A stretch of DNA of 64,000 nt from Roseibium alexandrii DFL-11 (GTDB lineage: Bacteria > Pseudomonadota > Alphaproteobacteria > Rhizobiales > Stappiaceae): NCBI RefSeq assembly GCF_000158095.2, contig NZ_CM011002.1:5059703-5123702 (forward strand), in the 5' to 3' direction. A program made the position numbers and the translations under genes. Shown one piece after another: positions 36,343 to 44,379 of the stretch; within the stretch, counting starts at the first letter, position 1; each line of letters opens with the position of its first letter. Below the pieces are notes generated by a model. The model was not told where the DNA came from. It searched no databases and saw nothing but the letters and a program-made list of their open reading frames with translations.

Positions 36343-36674
36343 GTGACGAACAAGACACAAACATCCCTCTGGATGAATTGGAAGCGCCGGACAGAGCCGG
36401 TGAACAAGAGGAAATCCCGCACCCTCAATCCGCTGCCGATCTTGAGGCCGTATTCGATGTACCGGTCAGAATCTCGGCAGTCTTGGGGCACTCGAAAATG
36501 CATGTTTCGGACCTGTTGAAACTTGCGTCAGGAACGGTGTTGGAACTCGACCGTAAAGTCGGGGAAGCCATCGATATTTATGTGAATGATCGCCTAGTGG
36601 CACGTGGAGAGGTTGTTCTCGTTGAGGACAAACTCGGTGTGACCATGACGGAAATCATCAAGACCGATCGATAA
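36339..36674 (+). CDS. fliN: flagellar motor switch protein FliN
   Basis: A 111-residue C-ring protein starting in a 4-bp overlap with fliH. The acidic N-terminus is followed by the SpoA/FliN domain: FDVPVRISAVLGHSKMHVSDLLKLASGTVLELDRKVGEAIDIYVNDRLVARGEVVLVEDKLGVTMTEII, split over the last 75 residues. It forms the lower ring of the rotor with FliM and binds FliH for export. Length is normal for the family. Confidence 0.95.
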   Translation: MSDEQDTNIPLDELEAPDRAGEQEEIPHPQSAADLEAVFDVPVRISAVLGHSKMHVSDLLKLASGTVLELDRKVGEAIDIYVNDRLVARGEVVLVEDKLGVTMTEIIKTDR

Positions 36675-36686
36675 AAGAGGGATCGT

Positions 36687-38039
36687 ATGCGTCTGCTGAT
36701 TGTCGGAACTCTGGGCGGCCAGCTCACTGCAGCGTCGAAGATCGCTATGCAGCGTGGTGCTCAGGTCACGCACGCCGATGACGTCGAAGGAGCACTGAAA
36801 GTCCTGCGGTCCGGCCGTGGCGCCGATCTTCTGATGGTTGAGGTTCACCTCGATATCGAAGGTTTGATCGCCAAGCTGCAGACGGAACGGGTTCATGTTC
36901 CTGTGGTTGCTTGCGGTGTTGAAACAGATGCACAAGCCGCCGTCTCTGCAATTCGTGCCGGGGCGAAGGAATACATCCCGCTGCCTCCGGACCCGGAGTT
37001 GATCGCAGCCGTTCTTGCTGCTGTTGCCCAGGATCGGGGCGACCTGATTTACCGTGATGACGCAATGGCATCTGTTGTGAAGCTGGCGGAACAGGTGGCG
37101 CCGTCGGAGGCGTCGGTCTTGATCACGGGGGAATCGGGCACCGGCAAAGAGGTGATTGCCCGGCACGTGCACAAATCCTCCAACCGTGCGTCGAAACCAT
37201 TCATCTCGATCAACTGCGCGGCTATTCCAGAACATCTTCTTGAGTCCGAGCTGTTCGGACACGAAAAAGGCGCGTTTACAGGCGCCGTAGCCCGTCGGAT
37301 CGGCAAATTCGAAGAAGCCGATGGTGGTACGCTGCTTCTGGACGAAATCTCTGAAATGGATGTCCGGCTGCAGGCAAAACTGCTGCGGGCGATCCAGGAA
37401 CGTGTCATCGACCGGGTTGGTGGCACACGTCCTGTACCCGTGAACATTCGCATTCTGGCGACATCGAACCGCGATCTTGCCGAGAGTGTTCGTTCCGGAA
37501 GTTTCCGGGAAGATCTGCTCTTCCGCCTGAATGTCGTTAATCTGAAACTGCCGCCCTTACGGGAACGCCCGGCCGATATCATGGAGCTGGCGCAGTTCTT
37601 CATTGCCCACTATTCGGAAGCCAATGGCGTGCCGGTCCGCCAGCTTTCTCTGGAAGCGCGGCAGGCACTGATGTCCAATCAATGGCAGGGCAACGTTCGT
37701 GAATTGGAAAACACCATGCACCGCGCCATTCTTCTGGCAAGCGGCGCTGAGATCGGTGTGGAAGCCATTCGCATGCCGGACGGTACACCGCTGAGCGCTG
37801 CTCGAGGACCTGCAGAACGGGCGGCGCAAACTGCTGAAGCTGTCACCCGGAATTTCGTTGGGCGGACCGTTGCCGACGTGGAGCGGGATCTGATCTTGGA
37901 CACGCTCGACCACTGTCTTGGGAACCGGACCCATGCGGCAAAAATCCTCGGGATCTCCATCCGAACACTTCGCAACAAACTGAATCAGTACACGGATGAG
38001 GGTGTTCAAGTGCCAAGCCCAGGCGAGGCACGGGGCTAA
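36687..38039 (+). CDS. flbD: sigma-54-dependent flagellar activator FlbD
   Basis: A 450-residue NtrC-family activator. Residues 1-110 fold like a receiver, but the usual phospho-acceptor Asp is a Glu (E52 in LLMVEVHLD), so classical phosphorylation is unlikely, as in Caulobacter FlbD. The AAA+ domain (125-355) has Walker A GESGTGKE at 148-155, the sigma-54 contact loop GAFTGA at 195-200 and Walker B GGTLLLDEISEM. A Fis-type helix-turn-helix ends the protein (NRTHAAKILGISIRTLRNKLNQY). It probably activates late flagellar promoters such as the one before fliK. Last gene of the fliF operon. Confidence 0.93.
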   Translation: MRLLIVGTLGGQLTAASKIAMQRGAQVTHADDVEGALKVLRSGRGADLLMVEVHLDIEGLIAKLQTERVHVPVVACGVETDAQAAVSAIRAGAKEYIPLPPDPELIAAVLAAVAQDRGDLIYRDDAMASVVKLAEQVAPSEASVLITGESGTGKEVIARHVHKSSNRASKPFISINCAAIPEHLLESELFGHEKGAFTGAVARRIGKFEEADGGTLLLDEISEMDVRLQAKLLRAIQERVIDRVGGTRPVPVNIRILATSNRDLAESVRSGSFREDLLFRLNVVNLKLPPLRERPADIMELAQFFIAHYSEANGVPVRQLSLEARQALMSNQWQGNVRELENTMHRAILLASGAEIGVEAIRMPDGTPLSAARGPAERAAQTAEAVTRNFVGRTVADVERDLILDTLDHCLGNRTHAAKILGISIRTLRNKLNQYTDEGVQVPSPGEARG

Positions 38040-38105
38040 TGAAGTATCAGGTTGACATATAAGCAGCCGAATTCGCGTCAGTTTGGAATGGGATCTAAGT
38101 CGTAA

Positions 38106-40283
38106 ATGTCAGACACAGCAGCAGGTGGTGGCGGTCCAACCGGACCAAATACCGGGCAGGAGGGCACTTCAGGAGCGCCTTCCGGTGCTGCCGTTTCGGG
38201 TTTTCCGACCGTTCGCGAAATCATAGATACGCTGCGAAAGGGCGATGTCGGCCTTGCGACGGGTATTTTGGTGATCCTGACGCTGCTGATCCTGCCGATG
38301 CCGCCGGTCATGCTGGACATGTTCCTGGCGGTGTCGATCATTTTCTCGGTCCTCGTCTTGATGACAGGCCTCTTCATTCAAAAGCCGCTTGAGTTTTCGT
38401 CCTTCCCAACGGTTCTTCTGATCGCGACCATGTTGCGGCTTGGCCTGAACATTGCCTCCACCCGGCTGATCCTTGCAAATGGCCATGAAGGCACGGCTGC
38501 TGCGGGAAATGTCATCCAGTCGTTTGGTAACCTGGTGATGGGCGGCAATTTCGTCATCGGGATTATCGTTTTCGCGATCCTGGTGATCGTGAACTTCGTC
38601 GTCATCACCAAGGGTTCGGGCCGTATCGCGGAAGTCGCAGCCCGTTTCACATTGGACGCGATGCCGGGCAAGCAGATGGCGATCGACGCTGATCTGTCTG
38701 CCGGGCTTATTGATGAATCGGAGGCCAAAGCCCGCCGTAAGGCGCTGGAAGATGAAAGTTCGTTCTTCGGGGCGATGGACGGTGCTTCGAAGTTCGTCCG
38801 CGGTGATGCAATCGCAGGCCTTCTGATCACATTCATCAACATTCTGGGCGGGATCTTCATCGGCGTTGCGCAGATGGATCTGACCTTCTCGGAAGCGGCC
38901 AACAACTACACGCTCCTGACCATTGGTGACGGTCTCGTTTCCCAAATTCCGGCGCTAATCGTGTCTACTGCGGCCGGCCTTCTTGTTTCCAAAGCCGGGG
39001 TTCATGGAGCCGCCGACAAGGCGCTCACAAGCCAGTTTACCGGCTACCCGAAGGCGCTGGGCATGTCGGCGGCCGTCATGGTGGTGCTTGCCCTGTTGCC
39101 GGGCATGCCGATGATCCCGTTCCTGGGCCTGGCAGCCGGCGCTGGGTATCTCGCCTTCAGAGTCGGTGCGAACAAAAAGAAAGAGGAAGCCAAGGCCGCT
39201 GTCGTCAAGGCCATCGAAGAAGCGCCGCAGCCGCCGCCGGAGCCGCCAATCACAGATGCGCTCAAGATGGATGAACTGCGGATCGAGCTTGGCTATGCAC
39301 TGCTGCCGCTGATCAATGGCAAGGCAAGCGGCGATTCTGATGTCCTGACCGAGCAAATCAAGGCCTTGCGGCGCCAGATCGCTGGCGACATGGGCGTGAT
39401 CATGCCGCCGGTCCGCATCCTCGACAATATTCAGCTTGGAGCAAACGATTACGTTATCAAGGTGAAGGAGGTCGAGGCCGGGCGCGGCATTCTCTATCCA
39501 AACCACTTCATGGTCATGGACCCGGCTGGCGGGCAGGTCAAACTGCCGGGCACGCACACCACAGAACCGACCTTTGGACTGCCTGCGACCTGGGTCGAGG
39601 CGCAGTACCGCGAAGATGCTTCTTTGCGCGGTTACACCGTTGTGGACCCGGCGACCGTGTTGTCGACGCATCTGACGGAGACCATCAAGAACAACATCAG
39701 CGAATTGCTGACCTATGGTGATGTCCAGAAACTCCTGAAAGAACTCAAGGGTGAACAAGCCAAGCTGGTCGAAGACCTGATCCCGTCACAAATCACCGTG
39801 TCCGGTGTTCAACGCGTGCTGCAGGCCCTGTTGAACGAACGGATTTCCGTCCGCGATCTCGGCACGATCCTGGAAGGCGTCTCGGAAGCCACCGGCATGA
39901 CGCGCAACACGGATACGATTGCAGAACACGTCCGCACGCGGCTTGGCCGACAGATCTGTGCAGCCAACCTCGCGGCCGGTGGGTACCTTCCGCTTATTGC
40001 CATGTCACCACAATGGGAACAGGCGTTCCTGGAGGCTATCATTGGTGAAGGGGATGACCGTCAACTGGCGATGCAGCCGAGCAAACTGCAGGAGTTCGTC
40101 GGGGTGGTCCGTGACGCATTTGAAGAGGCGGCCCAACAGGGCGAGGTTCCTGTTCTTTTGACCTCGCCGCAGACCCGGCCCTTCGTTCGATCCATTGTGG
40201 AACGGTTCCGGGCACATACCACGGTCATGAGCCAGGGCGAAGTTCATCCCCGGATCAAACTGAAGACCATCGGATCAATCTAA
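38106..40283 (+). CDS. flhA: flagellar export gate protein FlhA
   Basis: A 725-residue export-gate component. About eight N-terminal membrane segments (residues 40-340) include TVLLIATMLRLGLNIASTRLIL and the FHIPEP-family loop GRIAEVAARFTLDAMPGKQMAIDADLSAGLID. The C-terminal cytosolic ring domain (about 370-725) contains VRILDNIQLGANDYVIKVKEVEAG, ISVRDLGTILEGVSEAT and the terminal LTSPQTRPFVRSIVERF. It lies 66 bp after flbD, as in Caulobacter, and converges with a small minus-strand gene only 5 bp after its stop, so transcription must end inside that gene. Confidence 0.96.
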   Translation: MSDTAAGGGGPTGPNTGQEGTSGAPSGAAVSGFPTVREIIDTLRKGDVGLATGILVILTLLILPMPPVMLDMFLAVSIIFSVLVLMTGLFIQKPLEFSSFPTVLLIATMLRLGLNIASTRLILANGHEGTAAAGNVIQSFGNLVMGGNFVIGIIVFAILVIVNFVVITKGSGRIAEVAARFTLDAMPGKQMAIDADLSAGLIDESEAKARRKALEDESSFFGAMDGASKFVRGDAIAGLLITFINILGGIFIGVAQMDLTFSEAANNYTLLTIGDGLVSQIPALIVSTAAGLLVSKAGVHGAADKALTSQFTGYPKALGMSAAVMVVLALLPGMPMIPFLGLAAGAGYLAFRVGANKKKEEAKAAVVKAIEEAPQPPPEPPITDALKMDELRIELGYALLPLINGKASGDSDVLTEQIKALRRQIAGDMGVIMPPVRILDNIQLGANDYVIKVKEVEAGRGILYPNHFMVMDPAGGQVKLPGTHTTEPTFGLPATWVEAQYREDASLRGYTVVDPATVLSTHLTETIKNNISELLTYGDVQKLLKELKGEQAKLVEDLIPSQITVSGVQRVLQALLNERISVRDLGTILEGVSEATGMTRNTDTIAEHVRTRLGRQICAANLAAGGYLPLIAMSPQWEQAFLEAIIGEGDDRQLAMQPSKLQEFVGVVRDAFEEAAQQGEVPVLLTSPQTRPFVRSIVERFRAHTTVMSQGEVHPRIKLKTIGSI

Positions 40284-40288
40284 AACCA

Positions 40289-40570
40289 TCAAATGAGAAC
40301 GTTGACCCGTGCGGCCACAGCGGTCGGGCTGGCATAGCTGGACTGTGGGGACGAGCTGTTCTGGAGAAAAAACCTCGCCTGCTGGGTTCCCGAGGCGATT
40401 GTGATGTTCGTAATGGAAGTTGTGAGCTGCGTTCTCAGATTCTGCGATTTCTGGAGGGAATTTGAGCGCTTTTGTGACCAACCCTCGTTGTAGCTTTTCC
40501 AGCGAGCCGTACGCTTGGAGCTGAAACGTTTATGATAGTCACGCTGGATATAATTTCCGACCTTGGGCAT
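40289..40570 (-). CDS. small protein of unknown function, paralogue A
   Basis: A 93-residue protein I do not recognise. It is rich in Ser, Thr, Gln and Asn with a basic first half (KRFSSKRTARWKSYNEGW) and ends SSYASPTAVAARVNVLI. It aligns end to end with the neighbour at 40692-40973: both start MPxxG, share a Trp-containing basic helix, QKxQ, TQL, S, I, AS and a C-terminal Y[AS][ST]PxA[IV]AxR[IV]N motif. A strong AGGAGAG site precedes the ATG, and a perfect CtrA box lies 44-58 bp upstream of it. Position and regulation suggest a flagellar or polar role; that is inference. Confidence 0.75.
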   Translation of the reverse strand: MPKVGNYIQRDYHKRFSSKRTARWKSYNEGWSQKRSNSLQKSQNLRTQLTTSITNITIASGTQQARFFLQNSSSPQSSYASPTAVAARVNVLI

Positions 40571-40613
40571 TGCGCATCTCTCCTGGATACGCTTTCACCT
40601 TCACAAAATATGG

Positions 40614-40628
40614 TTAACAGCGTGTTAA
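40614..40628 (-). promoter_or_regulatory. perfect CtrA box upstream of paralogue A
   Basis: TTAACAGCGTGTTAA is an exact TTAA-N7-TTAA site (it also lies in the longer near-palindrome GGTTAACAGCGTGTTAACC). It sits between the end of paralogue B and the start of paralogue A, so it should control A separately. Confidence 0.7.
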
Positions 40629-40691
40629 CCGGCATGCGTAATGCATACAAAGAACCTGGGGCTGAATTCGTTCCTGTCGTATCAGCGGCGC

Positions 40692-40973
40692 TCAAACTTG
40701 CATGTTAATGCGGGTGGCGATGGCGGACGGAGTGCTGTAGCCGCCATCGGGATTGTAAAGCCGGACTTTCATCAAGTGGAGCGCCTGCAACTCGTTCGAT
40801 GCCTGATTGATTCGCAACACCGAGTTCACCAGTTGGGTGGCGATGTGCTGATTTTTTTGAATAGCCCTTGACCGCCGCAGTTTCCAGATTTGGTCGTTTT
40901 TCGCCCAAGCCTTTTTGTGAGCATCGCGTGTGCGGAAGAAGTTGTTTTTGAACTTTGAACCAGTGACTGGCAT
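40692..40973 (-). CDS. small protein of unknown function, paralogue B
   Basis: A 93-residue protein of the same length and pattern as the gene at 40289-40570. The start is ATG 40973 (MPVTGSKFKNNFF) with GGAGG 6 bp upstream. A basic helical half (RTRDAHKKAWAKNDQIWKLRRSRAIQKNQH) is followed by ATQLVNSVLRINQASNELQALH and the shared tail GYSTPSAIATRINMQV. No signal peptide or membrane segment is visible. No CtrA box was seen upstream. The pair are probably an ancient tandem duplication with a structural role, possibly flagellum-associated because of location. Confidence 0.72.
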   Translation of the reverse strand: MPVTGSKFKNNFFRTRDAHKKAWAKNDQIWKLRRSRAIQKNQHIATQLVNSVLRINQASNELQALHLMKVRLYNPDGGYSTPSAIATRINMQV

Positions 40974-41130
40974 TGCGGCCTCCAACGTTTCGTCAAAGGT
41001 GCAATGCGCTCACAGCAGTTAACGGATAGCGCTTGTGTTTGATGCAAAACCGGAGGCATCGAGCGATTCTTGGCTTACGGTTAATCAGCTGATACATGCA
41101 CTTAGAAAAGTGTTGCTCATTGGAGTTTTT

Positions 41131-41751
41131 ATGCCAAATCCGATTTTGAACCTCGACGGTTATACAGAAGTGCCGGACACAAAAATTGCCGTTGTCGTCA
41201 CCTATCTGGAAATGACCGAAAGGCCTTCGGAAGCGCTTGCTCCACAGCGCTCTGATATGTCCTTGAAGGCCTGGTCGTCTCCAACGGCTGCTGAGTACAA
41301 GGCGCTGTTTAGGGAAGTCGGAGAGAAATGGATCTGGTTTGGACGGTTGATAAAGCCGGACGCGGATCTGGAAACGCTTCTGGCGGAGCCCGCGCGCGAA
41401 AACTATCTGCCTGTCCTTGATGGCAAGCCGGTGGGCACGCTGGAGCTGAACTACGCCGATCCGGAGAATGTCGAGCTCGCCTATTTTGGTTTGGTGCCAA
41501 GCGCTATTGGTGGCGGTGTTGGCCGGTGGCTGATGGCACAAGCGGTAGAGATGGCCTGGTCGCGGCCTGAAACAAAACGTCTGTGGTTGCACACTTGCAC
41601 GGCGGACAGTCCCCAAGCGCTGAAGTTTTATCAGTCCTGTGGTTTTAAACCCTACAAACGCGCGATCGAAGTGGCGGATGATCCGCGGGGGCTCGGATTA
41701 TATGCCAGTGAAACCGCGCCGCATGTTCCTTGTCTGATGGGCCAGAACTGA
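41131..41751 (+). CDS. GNAT-family N-acetyltransferase
   Basis: A 206-residue acetyltransferase starting at ATG 41131 (MPNPILNLDGYTEVPD) with GGAG 5 bp upstream; the open frame extends further up without a good start. The acetyl-CoA core is visible: DGKPVGTLELNY, VELAYFGLVPSAIGGGVGRWLMAQAVEMAW (the Q/RxxGxG/A-type P-loop reads IGGGVGRWL) and the helix SPQALKFYQSCGF that typically ends the fold. The acceptor substrate is unknown. It converges with mtnA, with 15 bp between the stops. Confidence 0.82.
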   Translation: MPNPILNLDGYTEVPDTKIAVVVTYLEMTERPSEALAPQRSDMSLKAWSSPTAAEYKALFREVGEKWIWFGRLIKPDADLETLLAEPARENYLPVLDGKPVGTLELNYADPENVELAYFGLVPSAIGGGVGRWLMAQAVEMAWSRPETKRLWLHTCTADSPQALKFYQSCGFKPYKRAIEVADDPRGLGLYASETAPHVPCLMGQN

Positions 41752-41766
41752 TCGCTGCATCTTCGA

Positions 41767-42873
41767 TCAAGCACTCTTTTTGACCCGCTCCGGAAACGCA
41801 TGGGCGATCGCCTGCCGGTTTGCGTCCAGAACACCGCGTTCGGTGATCAGGCCGGTCACGAGATGGGCGGGGGTGACGTCGAAGGCTGGATTGCCCACTT
41901 CGGAGCCCTCCGCAACTATTTGGACGGTCTCCAGCGCGCCGGTGGCCGTGCGGCCCGTAATCCAGCTGACTTCATCCCCATTGCGTTCCTCAATCGGAAT
42001 ATCGCGCACGCCGTCGGATAGGGAAAAGTCGATGGTGGGCGAGGGGAGCGCAACGTAAAACGGCACATTATTGTCCTTGGCTGCCAGCGCCTTCAAGTAT
42101 GTGCCGATCTTGTTGCAGACATCCCCGGTGGCTGTTGTCCGATCTGTACCGGTAATGACAATGTCGACCTCTCCATGCTGCATCAGGTGACCGCCGGCAT
42201 TGTCTGCAATGACCGTGTGAGGCACCCCGTGGTGGCCCAGTTCCCAAGCCGTCAAGAAGGCCCCCTGGTTCCGTGGCCGGGTTTCATCCACCCAGACATG
42301 CACCGGTATGCCGCCGTCATGGGCCATGTAGATCGGCGCGGTCGCAGTGCCCCAATCGACCGTTGCCAGCCATCCGGCATTGCAGTGGGTCAAGATGTTG
42401 ACGGGTTCGCCGGTGCGTTTGGTCTGGGCAAGTGCGGCGATCAACGCCATGCCGTGCATACCGATCGAGAGGTTGATCGCGATATCCTCATCGCAAATTT
42501 CATTTGCGAGGGCGTATGCAGCTTCAGCCCTGTTTTGCGACGGGACCTTGATCAGGGATCTGCGGCAACGATCCAGCGCCCAGTTGAGATTGACCGCTGT
42601 AGGACGTGTTTCCAGAAGCACGGTGCAAGCGGCCAGCAGAGAGATATCAGACGGGTCTTCGCGCATGGCAAGTGCCACGCCATATGCAGCCGTTGCGCCA
42701 ATGAGCGGCGCGCCGCGCACTTGCATGACCCGAATCGCATGCGCTGCTTGGGCCATCGTGCGCAGTTGAACGGTCTCAAAGGCAAATGGAAACTTCGTTT
42801 GGTCGATGATCTCGACCGTGACACCGTCCTCTGCGAGCCAGATCGTCCGGTACCTCTTTCCGTCAACATTCAT
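41767..42873 (-). CDS. mtnA: S-methyl-5-thioribose-1-phosphate isomerase MtnA
   Basis: A 368-residue isomerase of the methionine salvage pathway, converting methylthioribose-1-phosphate to methylthioribulose-1-phosphate. ATG 42873 ([12 protein letters not shown]) is chosen with GGGAG upstream. [18 protein letters not shown] is the substrate phosphate site, [18 protein letters not shown] holds the catalytic Cys and [18 protein letters not shown] the catalytic Asp. It resembles the eIF2B-alpha fold. No other salvage genes (mtnK, mtnB, mtnC) are adjacent, so the pathway is split or partial in this organism. Confidence 0.93.
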   Translation of the reverse strand: MNVDGKRYRTIWLAEDGVTVEIIDQTKFPFAFETVQLRTMAQAAHAIRVMQVRGAPLIGATAAYGVALAMREDPSDISLLAACTVLLETRPTAVNLNWALDRCRRSLIKVPSQNRAEAAYALANEICDEDIAINLSIGMHGMALIAALAQTKRTGEPVNILTHCNAGWLATVDWGTATAPIYMAHDGGIPVHVWVDETRPRNQGAFLTAWELGHHGVPHTVIADNAGGHLMQHGEVDIVITGTDRTTATGDVCNKIGTYLKALAAKDNNVPFYVALPSPTIDFSLSDGVRDIPIEERNGDEVSWITGRTATGALETVQIVAEGSEVGNPAFDVTPAHLVTGLITERGVLDANRQAIAHAFPERVKKSA

Positions 42874-43045
42874 GCCGGTGTCTCCCAAAAAACCGGAATT
42901 CCCTTTGAATAACGCAACATGTTGGCGCAAACCAGCCAGTGATCGCTGGTCACTAGGGTAAATATCGCTTAACCTTTGTTAACCATCTTTGCGCGATTGG
43001 CAGTGGATACACGGCAAAGAGGAATGGCGTCAAAGCCATACGCGG

Positions 43046-43060
43046 TTAAGACTCGATTAA
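43046..43060 (+). promoter_or_regulatory. perfect CtrA box overlapping a GANTC methylation site
   Basis: TTAAGACTCGATTAA is an exact TTAA-N7-TTAA site whose spacer contains GACTC, a CcrM (GANTC) methylation target. It lies 41-55 bp upstream of the ATG of the gene at 43101. A second, off-spaced TTAA-N6-TTAA is at 42969-42982. Confidence 0.72.
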
Positions 43061-43100
43061 GACTTGGTCGAACCGATGAGAAAACTGGAGCTGGTACTCA

Positions 43101-43682
43101 ATGGCTGAAATGCAGGACAACGTGGTTCCGCACACGCGCATGCGATCCCTGCGCGATGCCATCCGCAAGGTGCAGCTGGGCGAAGTGGAACGCTCGGATG
43201 TGGTTGTTGAGCTGCAGGACACCGAACGTGCCCGGCTCGACATGCTGGCCGATGAGCTGAAAGATGTTTTTCGGGAAATCCCGGAAGATGACGATCAGTT
43301 TTCCCTGCAGATCATTTCCGGTTCGACACCGCGGCTCTGGATTGATGCAACCAGCCATGTAGCCGTCGCAGGGGATCGCCGCACTTACCGGTTCCTGAAA
43401 GACACACGGCTCGGCCGGGTCGTCATTCTGGAGACCGCCAATATCGACGACATGGCTGATTGCCTGACCGAGTATATCGCGGAGCGCGTTCTGGAGCGCG
43501 AGAAGGCTCTTGAAGGCGACTGGCTGAACAACCGTTTGCGTCAGGTGGCGATGGAATCAAAAGTGGTCCGGGTCAAGGAGAGCCACACACCTTGGCTGCC
43601 TGTCGCTGGTGCATTTGGGATTGGTCTCGCGCTTGGCATTGTCGGTCTGATCGGCTTTGCCTGGTTCGCCAATCCTCTGTGA
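43101..43682 (+). CDS. C-terminally membrane-anchored protein of unknown function, CtrA-box regulated
   Basis: A 193-residue protein I do not recognise. Residues 1-150 are a mixed alpha/beta cytoplasmic part: MRSLRDAIRKVQLGEVERSDVVVELQDTERARLDMLADEL, then SLQIISGSTPRLWIDATSHVAV and DTRLGRVVILETANIDDMADCLTEYIAERVLERE. The last 25 residues form one membrane helix (LPVAGAFGIGLALGIVGLIGFAWFA) placed as a tail anchor. GGAGCTGG lies upstream of the ATG. A perfect CtrA box overlapping a CcrM site suggests cell-cycle control. A role at the pole or division site is possible but unproven. Confidence 0.75.
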   Translation: MAEMQDNVVPHTRMRSLRDAIRKVQLGEVERSDVVVELQDTERARLDMLADELKDVFREIPEDDDQFSLQIISGSTPRLWIDATSHVAVAGDRRTYRFLKDTRLGRVVILETANIDDMADCLTEYIAERVLEREKALEGDWLNNRLRQVAMESKVVRVKESHTPWLPVAGAFGIGLALGIVGLIGFAWFANPL

Positions 43683-43696
43683 CACATGACGTAACG

Positions 43697-44278
43697 CTAG
43701 TGATACTGAAACTTTTCGAGGCATTGTTCGGAGAACAAATTTAACTCCGTCAAACGTTTCATCATTGTCATGTGTTCAGAAGTCATGGCTAATCTGTATC
43801 CAGCTGAATCAATGAATTGAGCGATCTCGTCGATGATGCTCTCCGGGATCCTCTTGCGAAACACTTTTGAATCGCAAGAATAATTTATTATCGCTTCGAT
43901 ATCATTTGTGTGTTCGAAGGTTTGTTCTGCCAGCTTGGTTGGTTCTTGAAGTATTTTCCTGATTTCGATTGCAGCTGTATCGCCTGCGAGGAAACCGTCT
44001 GCCAACGACCCGAGGATAAATGAGATTTTGTCGAGTGGCTTACCATTCAATCCTTCGAGGTAATTTGTGTCCGTTAAACGGAAGCCCGCATTGCCCGGTA
44101 CATAAGTGGTTGTAACACTCTTTGGTTCGATGCTAGAGAATTGATCTATTATTTGTTTGTCATATTTTTCTTCCCAGCTCCCAAATAGGCTAACCGATGA
44201 TAGGTGGCTGTAGCCAACGCTTGCAACGAAGAGGGCTACCGGGCAGATAATCAACAATGTCCTGAAACTGAAGTTCAC
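43697..44278 (-). CDS. hypothetical exported or membrane-anchored protein
   Basis: A 193-residue protein with an N-terminal hydrophobic segment (FRTLLIICPVALFVASVGYSHL) serving as a signal anchor or uncleaved signal, and an otherwise soluble helical body (ISFILGSLADGFLAGDTAAIEIRKIL, RIPESIIDEIAQFIDSAGYRLA). Two cysteines (YSCD, SEQCLE) could pair in the periplasm. No family is recognised. Its GC content is clearly lower than that of the genes on both sides, suggesting horizontal acquisition. It converges with the CtrA-regulated gene at 43101, with 14 bp between the stops. Confidence 0.6.
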   Translation of the reverse strand: MNFSFRTLLIICPVALFVASVGYSHLSSVSLFGSWEEKYDKQIIDQFSSIEPKSVTTTYVPGNAGFRLTDTNYLEGLNGKPLDKISFILGSLADGFLAGDTAAIEIRKILQEPTKLAEQTFEHTNDIEAIINYSCDSKVFRKRIPESIIDEIAQFIDSAGYRLAMTSEHMTMMKRLTELNLFSEQCLEKFQYH

Positions 44279-44379
44279 CTTAAATCCTAGTTTTTATTAT
44301 GTTTGTCTAAATCTAGAGTTGCATATGTTGGTTAAGTATTTTTGAAATTTTAGCCAGCGAGCTTACGCAAGTTGTGTTT

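Noticed and set aside
38053..38085. TTGACA upstream of flhA as a sigma-70 promoter
   Set aside because: No acceptable -10 hexamer occurs at 16-18 bp spacing.
42969..42982. TTAA-N6-TTAA between mtnA and the gene at 43101
   Set aside because: The spacer is 6 instead of 7, so it is not a proper CtrA full site; it is kept only as a note beside the exact box at 43046.
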